Shown here: positions 1-11,516 of the stretch, piece by piece
Numbering within the stretch: the first letter of the stretch is position 1
Layout: every line of letters starts with the position of its first letter
Assembly (NCBI GenBank): GCA_020137815.1
Contig: CM035356.1
Span: forward strand, 7,835,211-7,899,210
Direction: 5' to 3'
Origin: Hormiphora californensis
Taxonomy: Eukaryota; Ctenophora; Tentaculata; Cydippida; Pleurobrachiidae
Length of the DNA stretch: 64,000 bases
Made by a program: the position numbers and the translations under genes
The notes under the pieces: generated by a model
The model's database searches: none
What the model saw: the letters and a program-made list of their open reading frames with translations, nothing else
What the model was told of the DNA's origin: nothing

Positions 1-78
1 ACTTGGGCAGCGTTCAGAGAAAAATTAGGGCCCTATTATAGGAAACAATGCAGTGGGCCAAAAACGAAGTTTTTTTAC

Positions 79-1120
79 CTGTATCAAACACATTTCGTCC
101 GTTTCTGTACCCCGATCTACACGAAGGTGTTCCGGGATACAACCGTGTTCGCAAACGAGGTTAAGGTAGTACCATCCAATTACGGACTTCCTTTTGTTAC
201 TGGGCATCACCTTCATTTCAAGAATCATCCTCGAAAACGTATCAAGGGTTCTGAAAATAGTCTGTGTAAGTTTTCAATGTACAACAGGTACTGTTAAGTT
301 TCATCCTAGGGGCGGGGGGCTAATTTATGAATGGTTTCTAGACGAACTTTAGATGCTCAGCGTAGAGGAGTGCATTGTCAGGTAGGTATCAGGCATGTGT
401 ACAGTATTGCAAAAGTAGGCAGTAATATCGGTATTAAAAAGTGATTTAAAAAAACTTACCCATAGATGTGAATATCGTAAGCCGCCCCAAACAGGCCGGA
501 CAGCTTGTCGTGGCCATCACAACTCCAACAGAAATTGGGTCCAGGCGAGGCAAAAACTCCTTTCTTCATCCTCTTCTTGCCAGGAGTTCTTTCATGGACC
601 CCAACAGGGTCAAGCAACGCAACCCCTTTCCGGACTTCATGTAGGGGAACACGTACGTCGTGCTTGAGTCGAAGACGTAAGCTCATCATTCGGTACCCTG
701 TCCTGTTCGGGGCATCTCCTGAAGTACCCTCCATCGCCTCCTCTAATGCTGGCACTATTTTTACTCTATCTTCCTCTCTCCACTTTTTTAGATCCCAATG
801 TTTCAGCATTCTGACAATATGAAGTGGATATTAGTAAGAGACACGAGCTTAAAAACATGGACCGCCACCCATTTTCTTGATTTTGTTTTCTCCTATTTTT
901 GATTTAAATAACGACTAATACGCTAATTTGATGTTTGATATGTTTCACAGTGCAATATTCTGCCGTATTTGGTTGGGTACCTTTTTGTCGTAGCCATTGA
1001 CCAGGGATAATCGGGAAACATTTTCCTACCCTCTGAAACGATTTCTTGTCTTGTCAGTCCTCGCTCTCCATACCATTTGTCCAGTTGAAGCCTGAGTGTC
1101 TCGTTGTTCTTCCACGACAT
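79..1120 (-). CDS. Integrase-core (DDE-type) domain protein, partial at left edge
   Basis: Three exons join in frame on the minus strand: 1120-981, 810-460 and 250-79, each with GT-AG borders. The start at 1120 gives an N-terminal helical region with the phrase GLTRQEIV. The second exon carries the WSCDGHDKL segment with the first catalytic Asp. The third carries TFSRMILEMKV followed by HLRVDRGTETDEMC with the second Asp. This order matches the integrase-core family of transposon-derived proteins that are scattered through invertebrate and fish genomes. The catalytic Glu and the C-terminus must lie beyond base 1. The reading frame is open across all three exons, so it may be a live or co-opted gene rather than a decayed transposase. 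I did not find terminal repeats. Family call is firm, function (transposition versus domestication) is open. Confidence 0.7.
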
Positions 1121-1370
1121 AGGGGAGAACTAAAGAAATCTTGGAATGTAATCTCTCTATGCTAATCTGATCTAAATTTTTGAAATCTGTCAAGCACCCG
1201 TCCTTGTTCCTGGGGTATTAGTGGGTGATGGTAAACATTCGTAAACATTCGTAAATAAATTTAGTATTGTACACAAAGCTTTAGCTCAAAAGGAGCCAAC
1301 ACTCAGATGACATGGAAAGTCAGCAGGTTATATGTATCAGCCAAATTACAATGAAAAGCAAAACACATTT

Positions 1371-1800
1371 CTATGATTCGCCCATCTCTTTAAACACACT
1401 GGGGTCATTTCTCCAATCAATCAAGGAGTTACTGTGCTCCACCCGGTAGCCGCAGACAGGTGGCTGGTCGGGAATGGTGGTTAAGTAGGACCCAGGGGAC
1501 TGTTTCAACTCGAGCAGTGATGTTGCCTCTCTCACTGCACGGAGTAGGGAATTCCACAACTGTGCTCCTCTAACACCGAATGATGAGTCATAAGGGCCAG
1601 ATATGGATTTTTGAGCGAGGTAATTGTAACGGGGGACCAATGCTCTGGTACCAAGACTGGTGTGCTCAGTAAACAGGAGACCCGTGCCGTTGGTATAGAT
1701 GGTGCCACCACCATAATGATGGTGTTGTAGTCGGTTAGGTTTAGTAGGTCTCATCCTTGATATTGAGAGTGTAGGTTGTAAACAGCAAAAACAAGATGAA
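1371..1800 (-). mobile_element. 3' relic of a non-LTR retrotransposon (C-terminal tail of reverse transcriptase ORF)
   Basis: The minus-strand frame ends with a segment containing PRYNYLAQ, then FGVRGAQLWNSL, then VREATSLLELK, and stops at 1371. That order (basic or aromatic stretch, FSxRG, WN-LP-like, IR-x-S-x-x-x-FK) is the usual C-terminus of LINE ORF2 proteins downstream of the reverse transcriptase. No upstream RT or endonuclease homology is visible, so this is a 5'-truncated copy. On its 5' side at 1795-1830 lies an AACGTTTCGG motif of the kind seen in Penelope-like and related retroelements, so two elements may be juxtaposed. It is not a cellular gene. Confidence 0.6.
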
Positions 1801-1871
1801 TTCAACGTTTCGGATTTAATATCCTTTATCAAGAAATTGGATTCAGCAGCTGCAAAAAAGAGAAACCCATG

Positions 1872-2087
1872 TAAAGTCGGATTTTTTGAATTTGTCACCC
1901 CTGGGTGGCGCGCAAGTGTTATTTGTTTTTGCTTGTTTTTGCTCTCATGCCTTTTATGTTTCTTAACCAATTTCGTCGATCAAAAGTTTTACGGACTCAC
2001 AAAATTATGCTCTTTCCGGTGATATATGCAGTTTATACTGTAAAATGAGAGCAAAAGGGGGTGACAACTTCAAAAAATCCTACTTTA
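1872..2087. mobile_element. MITE, family A copy 1 (TAAAGTCSGATTTTTT ends)
   Basis: About 216 bp bounded by inverted ends: TAAAGTCGGATTTTTTGAA then TTTGTCACCCC on the left, and GGGTGACAACTTC then AAAAAATCCTACTTTA on the right. The inside has no coding potential. A second copy with the same ends lies at 34319-34473, which makes this a dispersed family and not a chance inverted repeat. It overlaps the region just upstream of the retrotransposon relic. Confidence 0.75.
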
Positions 2088-2182
2088 GGATCAATCGCGT
2101 TGAGTCTAATACGTATAGGGTTCGATAATTTGTCTCTGGTGTAAAAAGGAACACTTTTCTGAAATTTACGGGCGCCGTACGA

Positions 2183-2593
2183 TCTGGGTGTTTGGAGGCC
2201 TGTTTACAAGTGCGTGCTGCCAAAAAAGTTGATTCACTAAAATTGCTATAACCGCCAAACCACTCAACCGTTTTGGCTAATTCAAAGTTTATATGGTAGG
2301 AATCTAAAGGCCTAACCCCAACCCTAACCCCAACCCTAACCCTACTTAGTTAGCCTTAACCCTAAAAACCATTTGTCAGCACTCCCAAAACACCCAGATT
2401 TTAACGCTGTCCCTTGAAGTGGGTGTTTTGAGAGTGTCAGCCAAAACGGTTGAGTGGTTTGGCGGTTATAGCTATTTTAGTGAATCAACTTTTTTGGCAG
2501 CACGCACCTGTAAACAGACCTCTTGGCAAACGTTGCTGGCCACACAGCGCGGGATAAGGCAGCGCTTTTCAAACAGACCTCCAAACACCCAGA
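2183..2593. mobile_element. Foldback element with roughly 80-95 bp arms and a telomere-like core
   Basis: The left arm (about 2183-2280) is matched almost base for base by the inverted right arm (about 2441-2522, with the outermost part CCTCCAAACACCCAG at about 2578-2593). Arm landmarks are CTGGGTGTTTGGAGG, AAAAAAGTTGATTCACTAAA and CCAAACCACTCAACCG. Between the arms sits a degenerate run of CCCTAA/CCCCAA units at about 2310-2370, identical in type to the metazoan TTAGGG telomere repeat. The right arm has an insertion of roughly 50 bp. No open reading frame of note. Confidence 0.7.
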
Positions 2594-2810
2594 TTTCGCA
2601 AAATTTGGAAGCAAAAAAACTTCAAATTTGTATTTTTCGAGAAAGTGATGCGCGCTCAGAATGCGGCGCTTTGATCAGAAAATTTCGCCGCTTACATCTG
2701 AAATACAAAAGACGCAGCGCAGAATTTGATAAAAACTTGAGCTGATTTTTTGTAATGATTTTTTGTTATGATTTTTTCAAGGTAAAAAGTTGGATTTTTT
2801 GTTGGCATTT

Positions 2811-3105
2811 AGGGATCCCTAAAAAAGTTCAGTACTTACACAGCGTTTACACAGTCTTTACACAGTCGTTACACCCAGAGCGCCCGCGCCGCTCTGGGTG
2901 TAATGACTGCGTCTTTCGCACTCGATTTTGCAGCGTTTTCGGAAACTTTTTTCACCGCAGCGCTCAATTTACTCAATTGTGCAGCACACAATCCAATATT
3001 TTCTTAGAAAAAGCCGCAAAACGCAGCACGCGCCGCTCTGGGTGTAACGACTGAGTAAAGACTGTGTAAACGCTGTGTAAATACTGAACTTTTTTAGGGA
3101 TCCCT
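2811..3105. mobile_element. MITE with about 75-bp terminal inverted repeats (AGGGATCCCTAAAAAAG ends)
   Basis: A 295-bp element. The left end AGGGATCCCTAAAAAAGTTC, the CACAGCG and TTTACACAGTC words and the CGTTACACCCAGAGCG word all return in reverse complement on the right with only a few mismatches. The outermost 10 bases are themselves a palindrome. The centre is not coding. The sequence that follows (3106-3135, GCAGACCCC then GCGTTTTCCACGGC) also occurs at about 34284-34316 beside a family A MITE, so a further repeat abuts this one. Confidence 0.75.
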
Positions 3106-3325
3106 GCAGACCCCAAATGCATGCGTTTTCCACGGCTTTGGGGGCTACAGCTTAGGGCTGTTTAGTTTACTCAAATTGGCCATGTGGTTGCGTGGCTATA
3201 GCCAGATAACAATCGCGCCCTTTTTTTAAGTCGGACTCCCGAGACCTTCCCGACATTCCCAGGACAGAATGAGTTCTTTATCTTATCTTATTATTGATTT
3301 TTACTTGTTGTAGGAAATTTAAATC

Positions 3326-3576
3326 ATGAAGACTGTGCAGTTTACAAGAGTTACTGTCAAAGATTGGAACTACAAAAGAGCAGGTAAGTCCCACTTCAGC
3401 TCAGTTTAGGGTTTAGAGTGTATTTAAACAGCTGTCTACTGCAGGGCTGTCTCCAGCCCGATATTTCTGGGGGGTGCAGTGGCGAAGTCCGTAAATTTTA
3501 TAACTAAATTATGCAAATTTTAGGGTTTTTAATCATTTGTGACGTCTACTTTCTAGACTTATGAATGCTACAAAAT

Positions 3577-3655
<79 letters not shown>

Positions 3656-6600
3656 TCTCTAGTCGATTACAACCGAAATTTGCTTTCCACCAAGAAAAAA
3701 CTAAAAAAATTAAAATTCGTCCCCACGATTCTGCAAGTTGGTAAAATTAGCAAAATTTTTGTTCAATAAGTGGATATCTGAAGGCTCAAACTGAAAGTAA
3801 CAGTTGTATAAGTTGTCACGAGACGATTGATATGTGTGTTTTGTTCGAAATAACGCCCTAAAACAGACTTTTTGAAATGAATATGCCCATATATGGGCAT
3901 AGCTCGTGCCAACGTAATTGGGCCATGGTAGAGTCAAAACTTTGTGATAAAATGTTTTAGAATGATCGTAGGAGCTCATTTAACCCGATACCAAGTGAAA
4001 TTTTTGAATTGAATTAGGAATTGAAAAAATAGCACCCCCTGCACCCCCACCTGGAGCCAGCCCTGGTCTACTGTTACTACAAGATGAAAGATATGTCTAA
4101 TTAATTAAATTATTTGGGAATTCACCCAAACTAAAGTCTAAAAAGTACAGATAATACATGCTGCATTTTTCCTGTCTCAAAAGACTCATTTATTGCTAGG
4201 CTAATTCCTCGATCTTCAGATGTTACACAGACGGTGAACTTGGGGGATGGTGCGGGGATAGCAGATCTGAAGGAGGCAGCAGCAACGCACTTCAATGTTG
4301 CAGTAGAGGAGGTCACCCTCGCTATATCCCTATCCGGTAAATGAGGGAAAACTTTTTCGCTTATTTTTCCACCTTCCATTTATCTACCACGTGTCTTCGC
4401 AAATTAACTAAATGCTCTACCCCCATATTCATTCTCCCAGGGAAGGAATTAAGCGAGGAGGATATGAAGCAGAAGAAGGTATGCTGTTATGTTCACATTC
4501 GAGGATTCCACTAAAACCGGCAACCACTCCCCACTCGCTCTGTTACCCACCCGCTCATCCCTATTGCTCCTCTCAACCCCGCTTCCGGTAATTCTTCGTC
4601 TCGCCCGCTGTACTAGCCTTCTCGACCCTCTCCCTGGAGCCCTCCATTGCTTCTCATCCTTTCCTAGTATCGCTAGTCTCTGCTACTATGCTAGTATGCA
4701 ACCCCTTTCTCTGGCTCCCTTAATCTCACCTACCCGCTTCGGCGCCTAGATGAAGTCCTCACTTCCACTATCTTCAGCCATTTCACCCCATCTCTTCGTT
4801 GGCCCACCGTTAGACGGATTCCCTCAATAATCCCCCGCCTTTGTCTTATCACACTCCCGTCTCTACTTATCTGATAGACCTCAGTTTCTTCCTCGTCGCT
4901 CCCCAGCCTAGTTTCAACCAGCACCCAGCTGTTCTCGTGCCCACTGTTTCATCTACCTAGCTAGTATCTTGGTTCAACCCCGATACGTCACCCTCCCCTT
5001 TCTTCTGGTTATCCTGGTATCTCCGCAGAAACTGTGGATCCCCTACTAGTCCTGCTCCAGTCCCACCGTCTCACTGCTTCCTCCCCATCTATCTCTCTAT
5101 TGTGTGCATTTCTTATTTTGTGTCTGTTACGAGATTGAAGTATAGCCCCTCAGAAATCCGACTTGAAGGCGATGCCTTGTTGAATGTTGGTCAATCGAAT
5201 AAAGAGTGATGCCCCTGTTTTATCCTTTGTTTTTCAGAGAACTGTCAGAGCCCAATTAACATAAATTACATTAAAAGACACTAGTACAGAGCTCCAGATC
5301 ATGGAGATCTATCATTATCCTTGTTCTCCTCCCTATAAAAACACAATTCTAATTTCAATAATTCAAAGACAGTTTAGATATCTCACGCCAAAATGCACTG
5401 AGTGCAGGATACGGAAAATTCTGGTGGCCGTGGAGATTTAGTCGGGTGTCCTACTCTGTCCAGATATAATGTACTGGACGATGCCTTAGTTACCTAGCTA
5501 GCAAATGTTTTTTAACCAAATATTTCTTAATCTTAATTTATCAAACTTTTATATTCTGCAAGATTGTATTCCTTCTCTATGTTTGGAACAGCACAATGTT
5601 TTATTTCAATTGTAAATCCCCCTACCCTTGCTATCCCCCTATTCCCATCCCTCACAACAATTCACTAGTATCTCTCTTACACTTTAGCTGCAGATGAATG
5701 GTGGGAATCTTGCATGGTCAGACGATGATAATATTGGAGAGGACCCGTTTAAGTCGATATCCCGACCATCCATCACTGAACTGCTACCTGAAGAGGAGGC
5801 CGGTGATGATGAGAGTACTACAATTGTAAAGGTTTGTTTTTTAGTTCTGATTCCACAACAACATGGTTTGTTGGGTATACCTTTTACTCAACAAACTGCA
5901 TGGTGGCCCCCACCAACATGGTATTTGTGGTGCCATGGTGACCTCATTCTCGCACGCACTTAGATGTCAATGTCATCAATTTGTAGTGTACATGTGGGGA
6001 GAAGACTTCTAAACAAAGTTACAATTATGTTATCATCGACTAGTAGGCCCGTTCGCCCTACGGGCGAATTTCGGGGAAATGGTAGCTTGATTAGGGAACG
6101 CTGACATCATCTGCACCATCCGTTCCTAGCCTATTTCTCACTTTCTCCCTACCCATGTTGTACGCTTCCTGACAATGTCAAGGTGCGAACATTGTTTTAG
6201 CTGTAATGTTTTTGGTCTTCTGCTTTTGTCCTACAACTAGCGGTTGTACAGTGGACACAGTCATAAACAGACAAGTTTTCTTAATTTAGAGATCTGTTGT
6301 TTATCTGTTTATCACTAAACCACCACTCTCACTTCTCAGGTTTCGACATATTTGCAGCTGGTATGAGAGATGCACTCGATAAAGAGGTGAAACTCTTTAA
6401 GAACCTGAAAGGACTGGAGTATGATGAAAAGGAAACAGCGATGATAAAAGACGGTAAAAATTATTTATATTTATGGAAATAAACAATTGATAAGGAAATC
6501 TTCTTTAAAAATCTGAAAAAATACTTTAAACTCCTGATAAATCCAAAAAATATGATTAAAGAAAACTTTTATATATCTTTTCAACCTTTAAAATCTTCTT

Positions 6601-6832
6601 TTTCTTCTCAGGTACTACCGTTTACTACCTTGTAGAGAAAGCTGCAATCAAGAGTACTCGATCGCGGTCACCGATCATGATGCAGAAGATTCAACCACCA
6701 CCGTCGCTGCTGCCAGTTTTGTCCACATCCAACCACCGTGTACCAATACCAGCCTCCAAACCGCCTGCTCTGTCAAAGTTGCCCCAAGATACACGGGTTG
6801 ATTCCGGGATCTTGGCAAGTTTTAAACATTGA
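3326..6832 (+). CDS. Unrecognised multi-exon protein with possible ubiquitin-like N-terminus
   Basis: Exons 3326-3383, 4220-4336, 4441-4478 and 5688-5831 join in frame with GT-AG borders. Exons 6340-6453 and 6612-6832 also join each other. Between 5831 and 6340 the phases do not fit, so one small exon is missing from my model. The N-terminus (MKTVQFTRVTVKDWNYKRAD, then LKEAAATHFNV, then LSGKELSEED) has a strand-strand-helix-strand look with a G-K-x-L turn, which resembles a ubiquitin-like fold; this is inference only. The middle is acidic (EEEAGDDEST). A later exon has FDIFAAGMRDALDKEVKLF, probably helical, and the tail is rich in Pro and Ser before the stop at 6832. The first intron holds a (CT)n tract. 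I do not recognise the family. Confidence 0.6.
3580..3660. repeat. (CT)n microsatellite in an intron
   Basis: About 80 bp of nearly uninterrupted CT dinucleotides in the first intron of the gene starting at 3326, on the pyrimidine-rich strand of that transcript. Confidence 0.95.
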
Positions 6833-7179
6833 TCGCCTGGGTGAGAATAAGCAACAGAAATTTGGATGTGTGGACGAGACTGTTCTATTCGTAACTCAAG
6901 GTGTAACAGACAATCAAACTGGCTGGTTTTTAAGTTACAAACTGCATTCCGGCCTGTCTTTTCATTAATCCATTAGTATTATTATTATTATTAATTGAAA
7001 AACTCTTGTTCTTCTTAACGAAACGCACAGTTTTGCCTTAGGGGACAATTGTGCACAATTGTGCAGAAAATCTGAGTACTTGACGTAGCGCGCGGGTACA
7101 TAGTTCTGATAATCTTCGCGCGATAGCGCTACAGCAAGGTGAGCCACATGAGCCGAAACTACCACCCGGTTTCGAGCTG

Positions 7180-7345
7180 TTTCAAAACTATTTCAATTTC
7201 TATTTCGATTTCTATTCTATTTTTATTTTTATTTCTATTTTATTTCTATTTTTTTTCTATTCTATTTCTATTCTATTTCTACTTTTATTTCTATTCTATT
7301 TTCATCTCTATTCTATTTATATTTCTATTTCAAAACTAGTTTGAA
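7180..7345. repeat. TTTCTATT-type low-complexity tract
   Basis: Degenerate repeats of ATTTCTATTCT and TTTTTATT with almost no G. It gives a spurious hydrophobic Phe/Leu/Ile/Tyr frame, which I do not treat as coding. Confidence 0.85.
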
Positions 7346-7910
7346 GTGTATTTTAAATCTATTTACAGGTTATAATGTAAGTTAAAGACATTTGTTGTTG
7401 TAAAGTAGTAAAAAATATAGGGTGAGCCATTTCTCCCACCACACTCAAGTGTAAAAACCGCGAGGGTTTCAATTTTTCTACAGTTCTCCAGTTCAGAAAG
7501 CCATGTTTGTGGTTTTTGAATAACAGAAAAATTTTACCAATAGAAGGGGAGTATTTGGGCGGGGACTGGGGAAGGGGTGGGGTGCCGGGTAGAACCGATA
7601 TATTCACAACTATCATGGACCCGCCCTACTGCACTACATAAAACAGACATATGACTCACGATATGAGGATAAGAGTAAAGAGGCCCGCGTTGGAGGAGAC
7701 CCTCCCTATAATCCCTGAAATGGTACAAAACCGTTCCAGACCTTCACGGTTTGCCATGAAGGCGAGCACTCCTAATCCCTGGATACCTCTTTTATCCTGT
7801 GGGAAATTAGTGGTGGTGATTTTCAAAACTACGATAGACAAGTCAGCTGATACTGCAGTTTAGCACAACTTTTCTCCAATCACGATAGCAATTTGGAAAC
7901 TATTAGATAC

Positions 7911-8559
7911 CTGAAGGACTGAGTAAGCTGAGAGAGGCATCACAAATATCCCCTTGATCAGATCAGCCACGGCCATACTTATGAAGAATATCACCGAGAC
8001 CGTTTTAGTTACTGGGATCCGGGAAAATACTGTCAGGGCGATCACATTTCCTGGAAGAAGATTGAAAGGTAGCTCTCAAGTCTGGATACACATGTATTCA
8101 TGGATAATGGTTTTTACAAAAGTGAGGCGAAGGTGAGCGATACAAAATTGATCAAGTTTGAATATAATTTATACCTATGATGGTTACAGTTGAAAGGAGA
8201 ATGAATATTGCAGCAAATCCCTTTTCCAACAGGGGGATTGTCTCAATTGTCTGATTTAGTAGCTGACTGGACTTTTCCTCGTTCGGCTCTAGAATCATTT
8301 GAATTTAAAAATTATTGGAAAATTATTTCACATTCTGCTGAGAATAATCCAATTTCTAAAAACAGTCGAGTCTCAATTTTTTGAATTTCCAGATGTTCCG
8401 GTAAATGGAGGTGAAATTTCTTCTAAACTCACGCATGGTCCATTGAATGGTGACAAGGTTGCTATCGCTCCAGTCCCAGATATAACTGGTAACATCAACA
8501 TCAACAGGTGTCCCCACTGTTGGGTGACTCATATTCTCAATAAACGGTGAAGCGGACAT
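7911..8559 (-). pseudogene. 5' fragment of a class A GPCR gene (TM1-TM2 only)
   Basis: Three minus-strand exons join in frame: 8559-8433, 8288-8175 and 8050-7911. They encode an extracellular N-terminus with sequons NMS and NQT, then TM1 (FAAIFILLSTVTIIGNVIAL, with the conserved Gly-Asn pair), an intracellular turn, and TM2 (SVIFFISMAVADLIKGIFVM, with the conserved Leu-Ala-x-x-Asp-type Asp, then a Pro). The donor after SAYSVLQ looks normal. Downstream, at 6.8-7.9 kb, I could not find TM3 to TM7 in a compatible phase. A short stretch at about 7670-7714 resembles TM3 but its phase does not fit. Either the rest is lost or an intron hides diverged exons. It converges tail to tail on the gene at 3326-6832. 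Confidence 0.55.
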
Positions 8560-8802
8560 GTTCTGATATCTCTAACACTTCCTCGATTGGAGCTGTACTG
8601 CTGCTGCTCCACTGTGGTTTGTCATGATCAGATGGCCTATAATAACTGGAAATATACAGTGTCAAAAAGTTGGTCCAACATATTTCAGCTTTGGAGTGTA
8701 CGAACGCAGAAAGGTAGAAAAGTTTCGGTATGCAAGAGAGCTCGGACTCGCCAGACGTATAATTATAACAACTTAGTTTCAGTCCTACCTCTCTACAGCT
8801 AT

Positions 8803-8834
8803 CTCTCTCCCTCTCCATCTCTCTCCAGTCTCGC

Positions 8835-8866
<32 letters not shown>

Positions 8867-8990
8867 CCTCTCTCTCCAGTCTCTCCAGTCTCCCTCTCTC
8901 TCTCTCGGCTCTCTCCCTCTCTCTCTCTCTCCCTCTCTCTCCATCTCTCTCCAGTCTCCCTCCCTCCGTCCATCTCTCTCCCTCTCCAAA
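8803..8990. repeat. CT-rich degenerate microsatellite
   Basis: CTCTCT tracts interrupted by CCAGT and CCCTC words. The long Ser/Leu frames and Arg/Glu frames on the two strands are translations of this repeat and not genes. Confidence 0.9.
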
Positions 8991-9210
8991 AATGGCACAC
9001 ACCGCACAACAGTAACAGTTACGGTGGACAAAATTTTGCGGTAATAATAATTATACTAGCACGGACAAAAAAGGGAAACTGAAACGGTAGTGTCACTGTC
9101 AACCCGTAAAAATAGCTCACGGTATATGATAGTAAACAAATCACAGCTCCGAGTTGTCTTAGAATCATGAGACACAACTATAAAGCTCAACTAGAGGATA
9201 TGAGCTGCTG

Positions 9211-9257
9211 ATACTCTCCCTCTCCCTCTCTCCTCTCCCTCTCTCCCTCCCTCTCTC

Positions 9258-9343
<86 letters not shown>

Positions 9344-9405
9344 TCCCTCTGCTCCCTCTTCCCTCTCTCCCCTCCCTCTCTCTCCTCTCCATCTCTCTCC
9401 TCTCC

Positions 9406-9447
<42 letters not shown>

Positions 9448-9461
9448 CTCTCTCTCTCTCT

Positions 9462-9554
<93 letters not shown>

Positions 9555-9603
9555 TCTCCCTATCCCTCCCTCCCTCTCTCTCCCTCTCCCTCCCTCCCTC
9601 TCT
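9211..9603. repeat. CT-rich microsatellite, about 390 bp
   Basis: Nearly pure pyrimidine on the plus strand, mixing (CT)n with CCCTCC and CCTCTC words. Opposite strand gives Arg/Glu-repeat frames that are artefacts of the repeat. Confidence 0.95.
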
Positions 9604-10562
9604 AGAAGGGTTTCTTCTATCAACACGCACTGAAAAATAGAGGCCTCGTGAGAACTATCTTTTTAGGGAGATGAAGTAAGGAAACTAAAGAGAGGGGATA
9701 GGAAGTTCATGTTGAGATAGGGAAAATGAAGTAAGGGACAGAATTAGAGAAATTACACATCTACTTTATGGTGTTCTGGAATTCTAAAAAGAAGACAAAT
9801 TTAAGGAACCGTAACGAATGAACAAAGTGAGATCAGCAACGAAGAGGGATTGTAAAAAAGAAAGGAAGATTGGAAGGAAAGAGTTTGAGAATGAGAGAGA
9901 GAGGGAGAGAGAGAGTGGGAAATACTAGGGAAAACGAAGGTAAGAAGGCGACGATGCCGGCGGGCATAATTTACCTTTTTTATTCACCCGACTCTGGAAA
10001 TGAGACTCACACATTTATTATATGAGAGCTGCATATTTCGAAAAGATTGCTCTCCACTCTGGAATGTCAAATTATATAGGAGCTAAGGGGACCACTTTGA
10101 AATGTGGACGTTGGAGAACTCTGCTGCAATAGAGGGAGCAATGGTAAAATATTTCAGACCAGTCTTTGGTAACTTGGTTTGTCCTGTGAGAGAGCTGGTA
10201 GAGCTGGGTAGCTGAAGGACCAAAAGATGCATCTAGCGATAATGAACTGGAGAAACTTCGAACTACTAAAATATTTAGGCGTATGATGATCTCGATTAAC
10301 AAGGCAATGAATTCCTAGACCTGGAAAAGCTGCATGGAGACTAGGAGTGATATGGGGCGTGTCTATCAATAGGGCTTTTATTAATCCGGAGCACTGCTTT
10401 GGGCGTGGATAGATACCACAAGTTAACCCCTCCACGCCCAAAACGAGGCAGTTCCCCCCTCCCAGCTACTGCAGCAGCACCACGTCACAGCAGCTTATAC
10501 GGGATTCACAGTAAATTTCCATTTTCCATGGTGGTGGAAGGGTGGTGGAATAAACATGCTGG

Positions 10563-10716
10563 TCTATGTATCTCTCTACTTCTCTATCTCTCTCTCTCTG
10601 TCTCTCTGTCTCTCTCTCTCTCCCCTCTCCTCTCTCTCGTCTCTCTCTGCTCTCTCTCGTCTCATCTCCTCTCTCTCACGTCTCTCTCATACTCTCTCAT
10701 TCTCTCTCTCTCATTC

Positions 10717-10758
<42 letters not shown>

Positions 10759-10775
10759 ACTCTCTCTCTCTCTCT
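10563..10775. repeat. CT-rich microsatellite
   Basis: Pyrimidine tract of CTCTCT with TGTCTCT and CGTCTCT interruptions. Frames across it read Ser-Leu repeats and are not genes. Confidence 0.9.
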
Positions 10776-11433
10776 AATTACCAGTTAATTCCCACTACCG
10801 CGGTGCACGCTCTGAGAATAGCCCCACCTCGTCCTACATTCCAGAGCAACCAACTGCTGGAATTAAATGGAAGGCACGTCTACTCCTAGTTTTTAGTCCA
10901 GCTCCTGACAAACAGAAAGAGTGAAAGTGAGAAAGAGAAATAATGTTCAATAAAAGAGACAAAAAAGGAAAGCAGTTGTGTAGCACATGTGTTCAATCGT
11001 CATAAAGTGTCTGACCACAACACATGGCAGTTGGTTGAGTTGTGAAAAATTTAAAGAGAGAAAGATCAGGAAAATAGAAGAGAGAGATAGAATAAGAGAA
11101 GGAAAAAGAGGGAGAAAGAAAACGAGAGAGAGCCGCTAGAGGAGGTAATTGGGTAGCAATTACAGATCTATGTAGAAAATCGAGCCAAGAAGAACAACTA
11201 ATGAATGAAACGAGCAAACTGAAAATAAAAACCAGGGTCTGAATTCCGATACTAAAATTTAATATACCATGAGTACCCACGCCCAGCCTTAGCGGCAAGA
11301 GATATAACAAACACAAGGTGTAAAACTAACTAAGAAAAACCAGCTGGGCTGTCTGTTGTGCCGCGAAGTGCAGTCGAGTGCAACTGCATGTGTCTGCGAG
11401 ATAAGGAAATTGACCATGACAATATCTCGCGCT

Positions 11434-11482
11434 GAGAGAAAAAGAGGGAGAGAGGGAGAGGAGAAGAAGAGAGAGAGAGAGA

Positions 11483-11516
<34 letters not shown>
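11434..11516. repeat. AG-rich microsatellite
   Basis: GAGAGA with GGGAGA and AAGAGA variants on the plus strand, so it lies in the opposite orientation to most CT tracts of this window. Confidence 0.9.

Noticed and set aside
7659-7714. Candidate TM3 exon for the receptor fragment (SSNAGLFTLILIS)
   Set aside because: It looks membrane-like but the acceptor phase does not match the preceding exon, and no TM4-TM7 follows.
9165-9630. Arg-Glu-Arg-Glu and Ser-Leu repeat proteins across CT/AG tracts (also near 8.8, 10.6, 12.3, 22.7, 40.0, 47.5 and 61.7 kb)
   Set aside because: Pure dinucleotide microsatellites read in any frame give such products; no other coding evidence.
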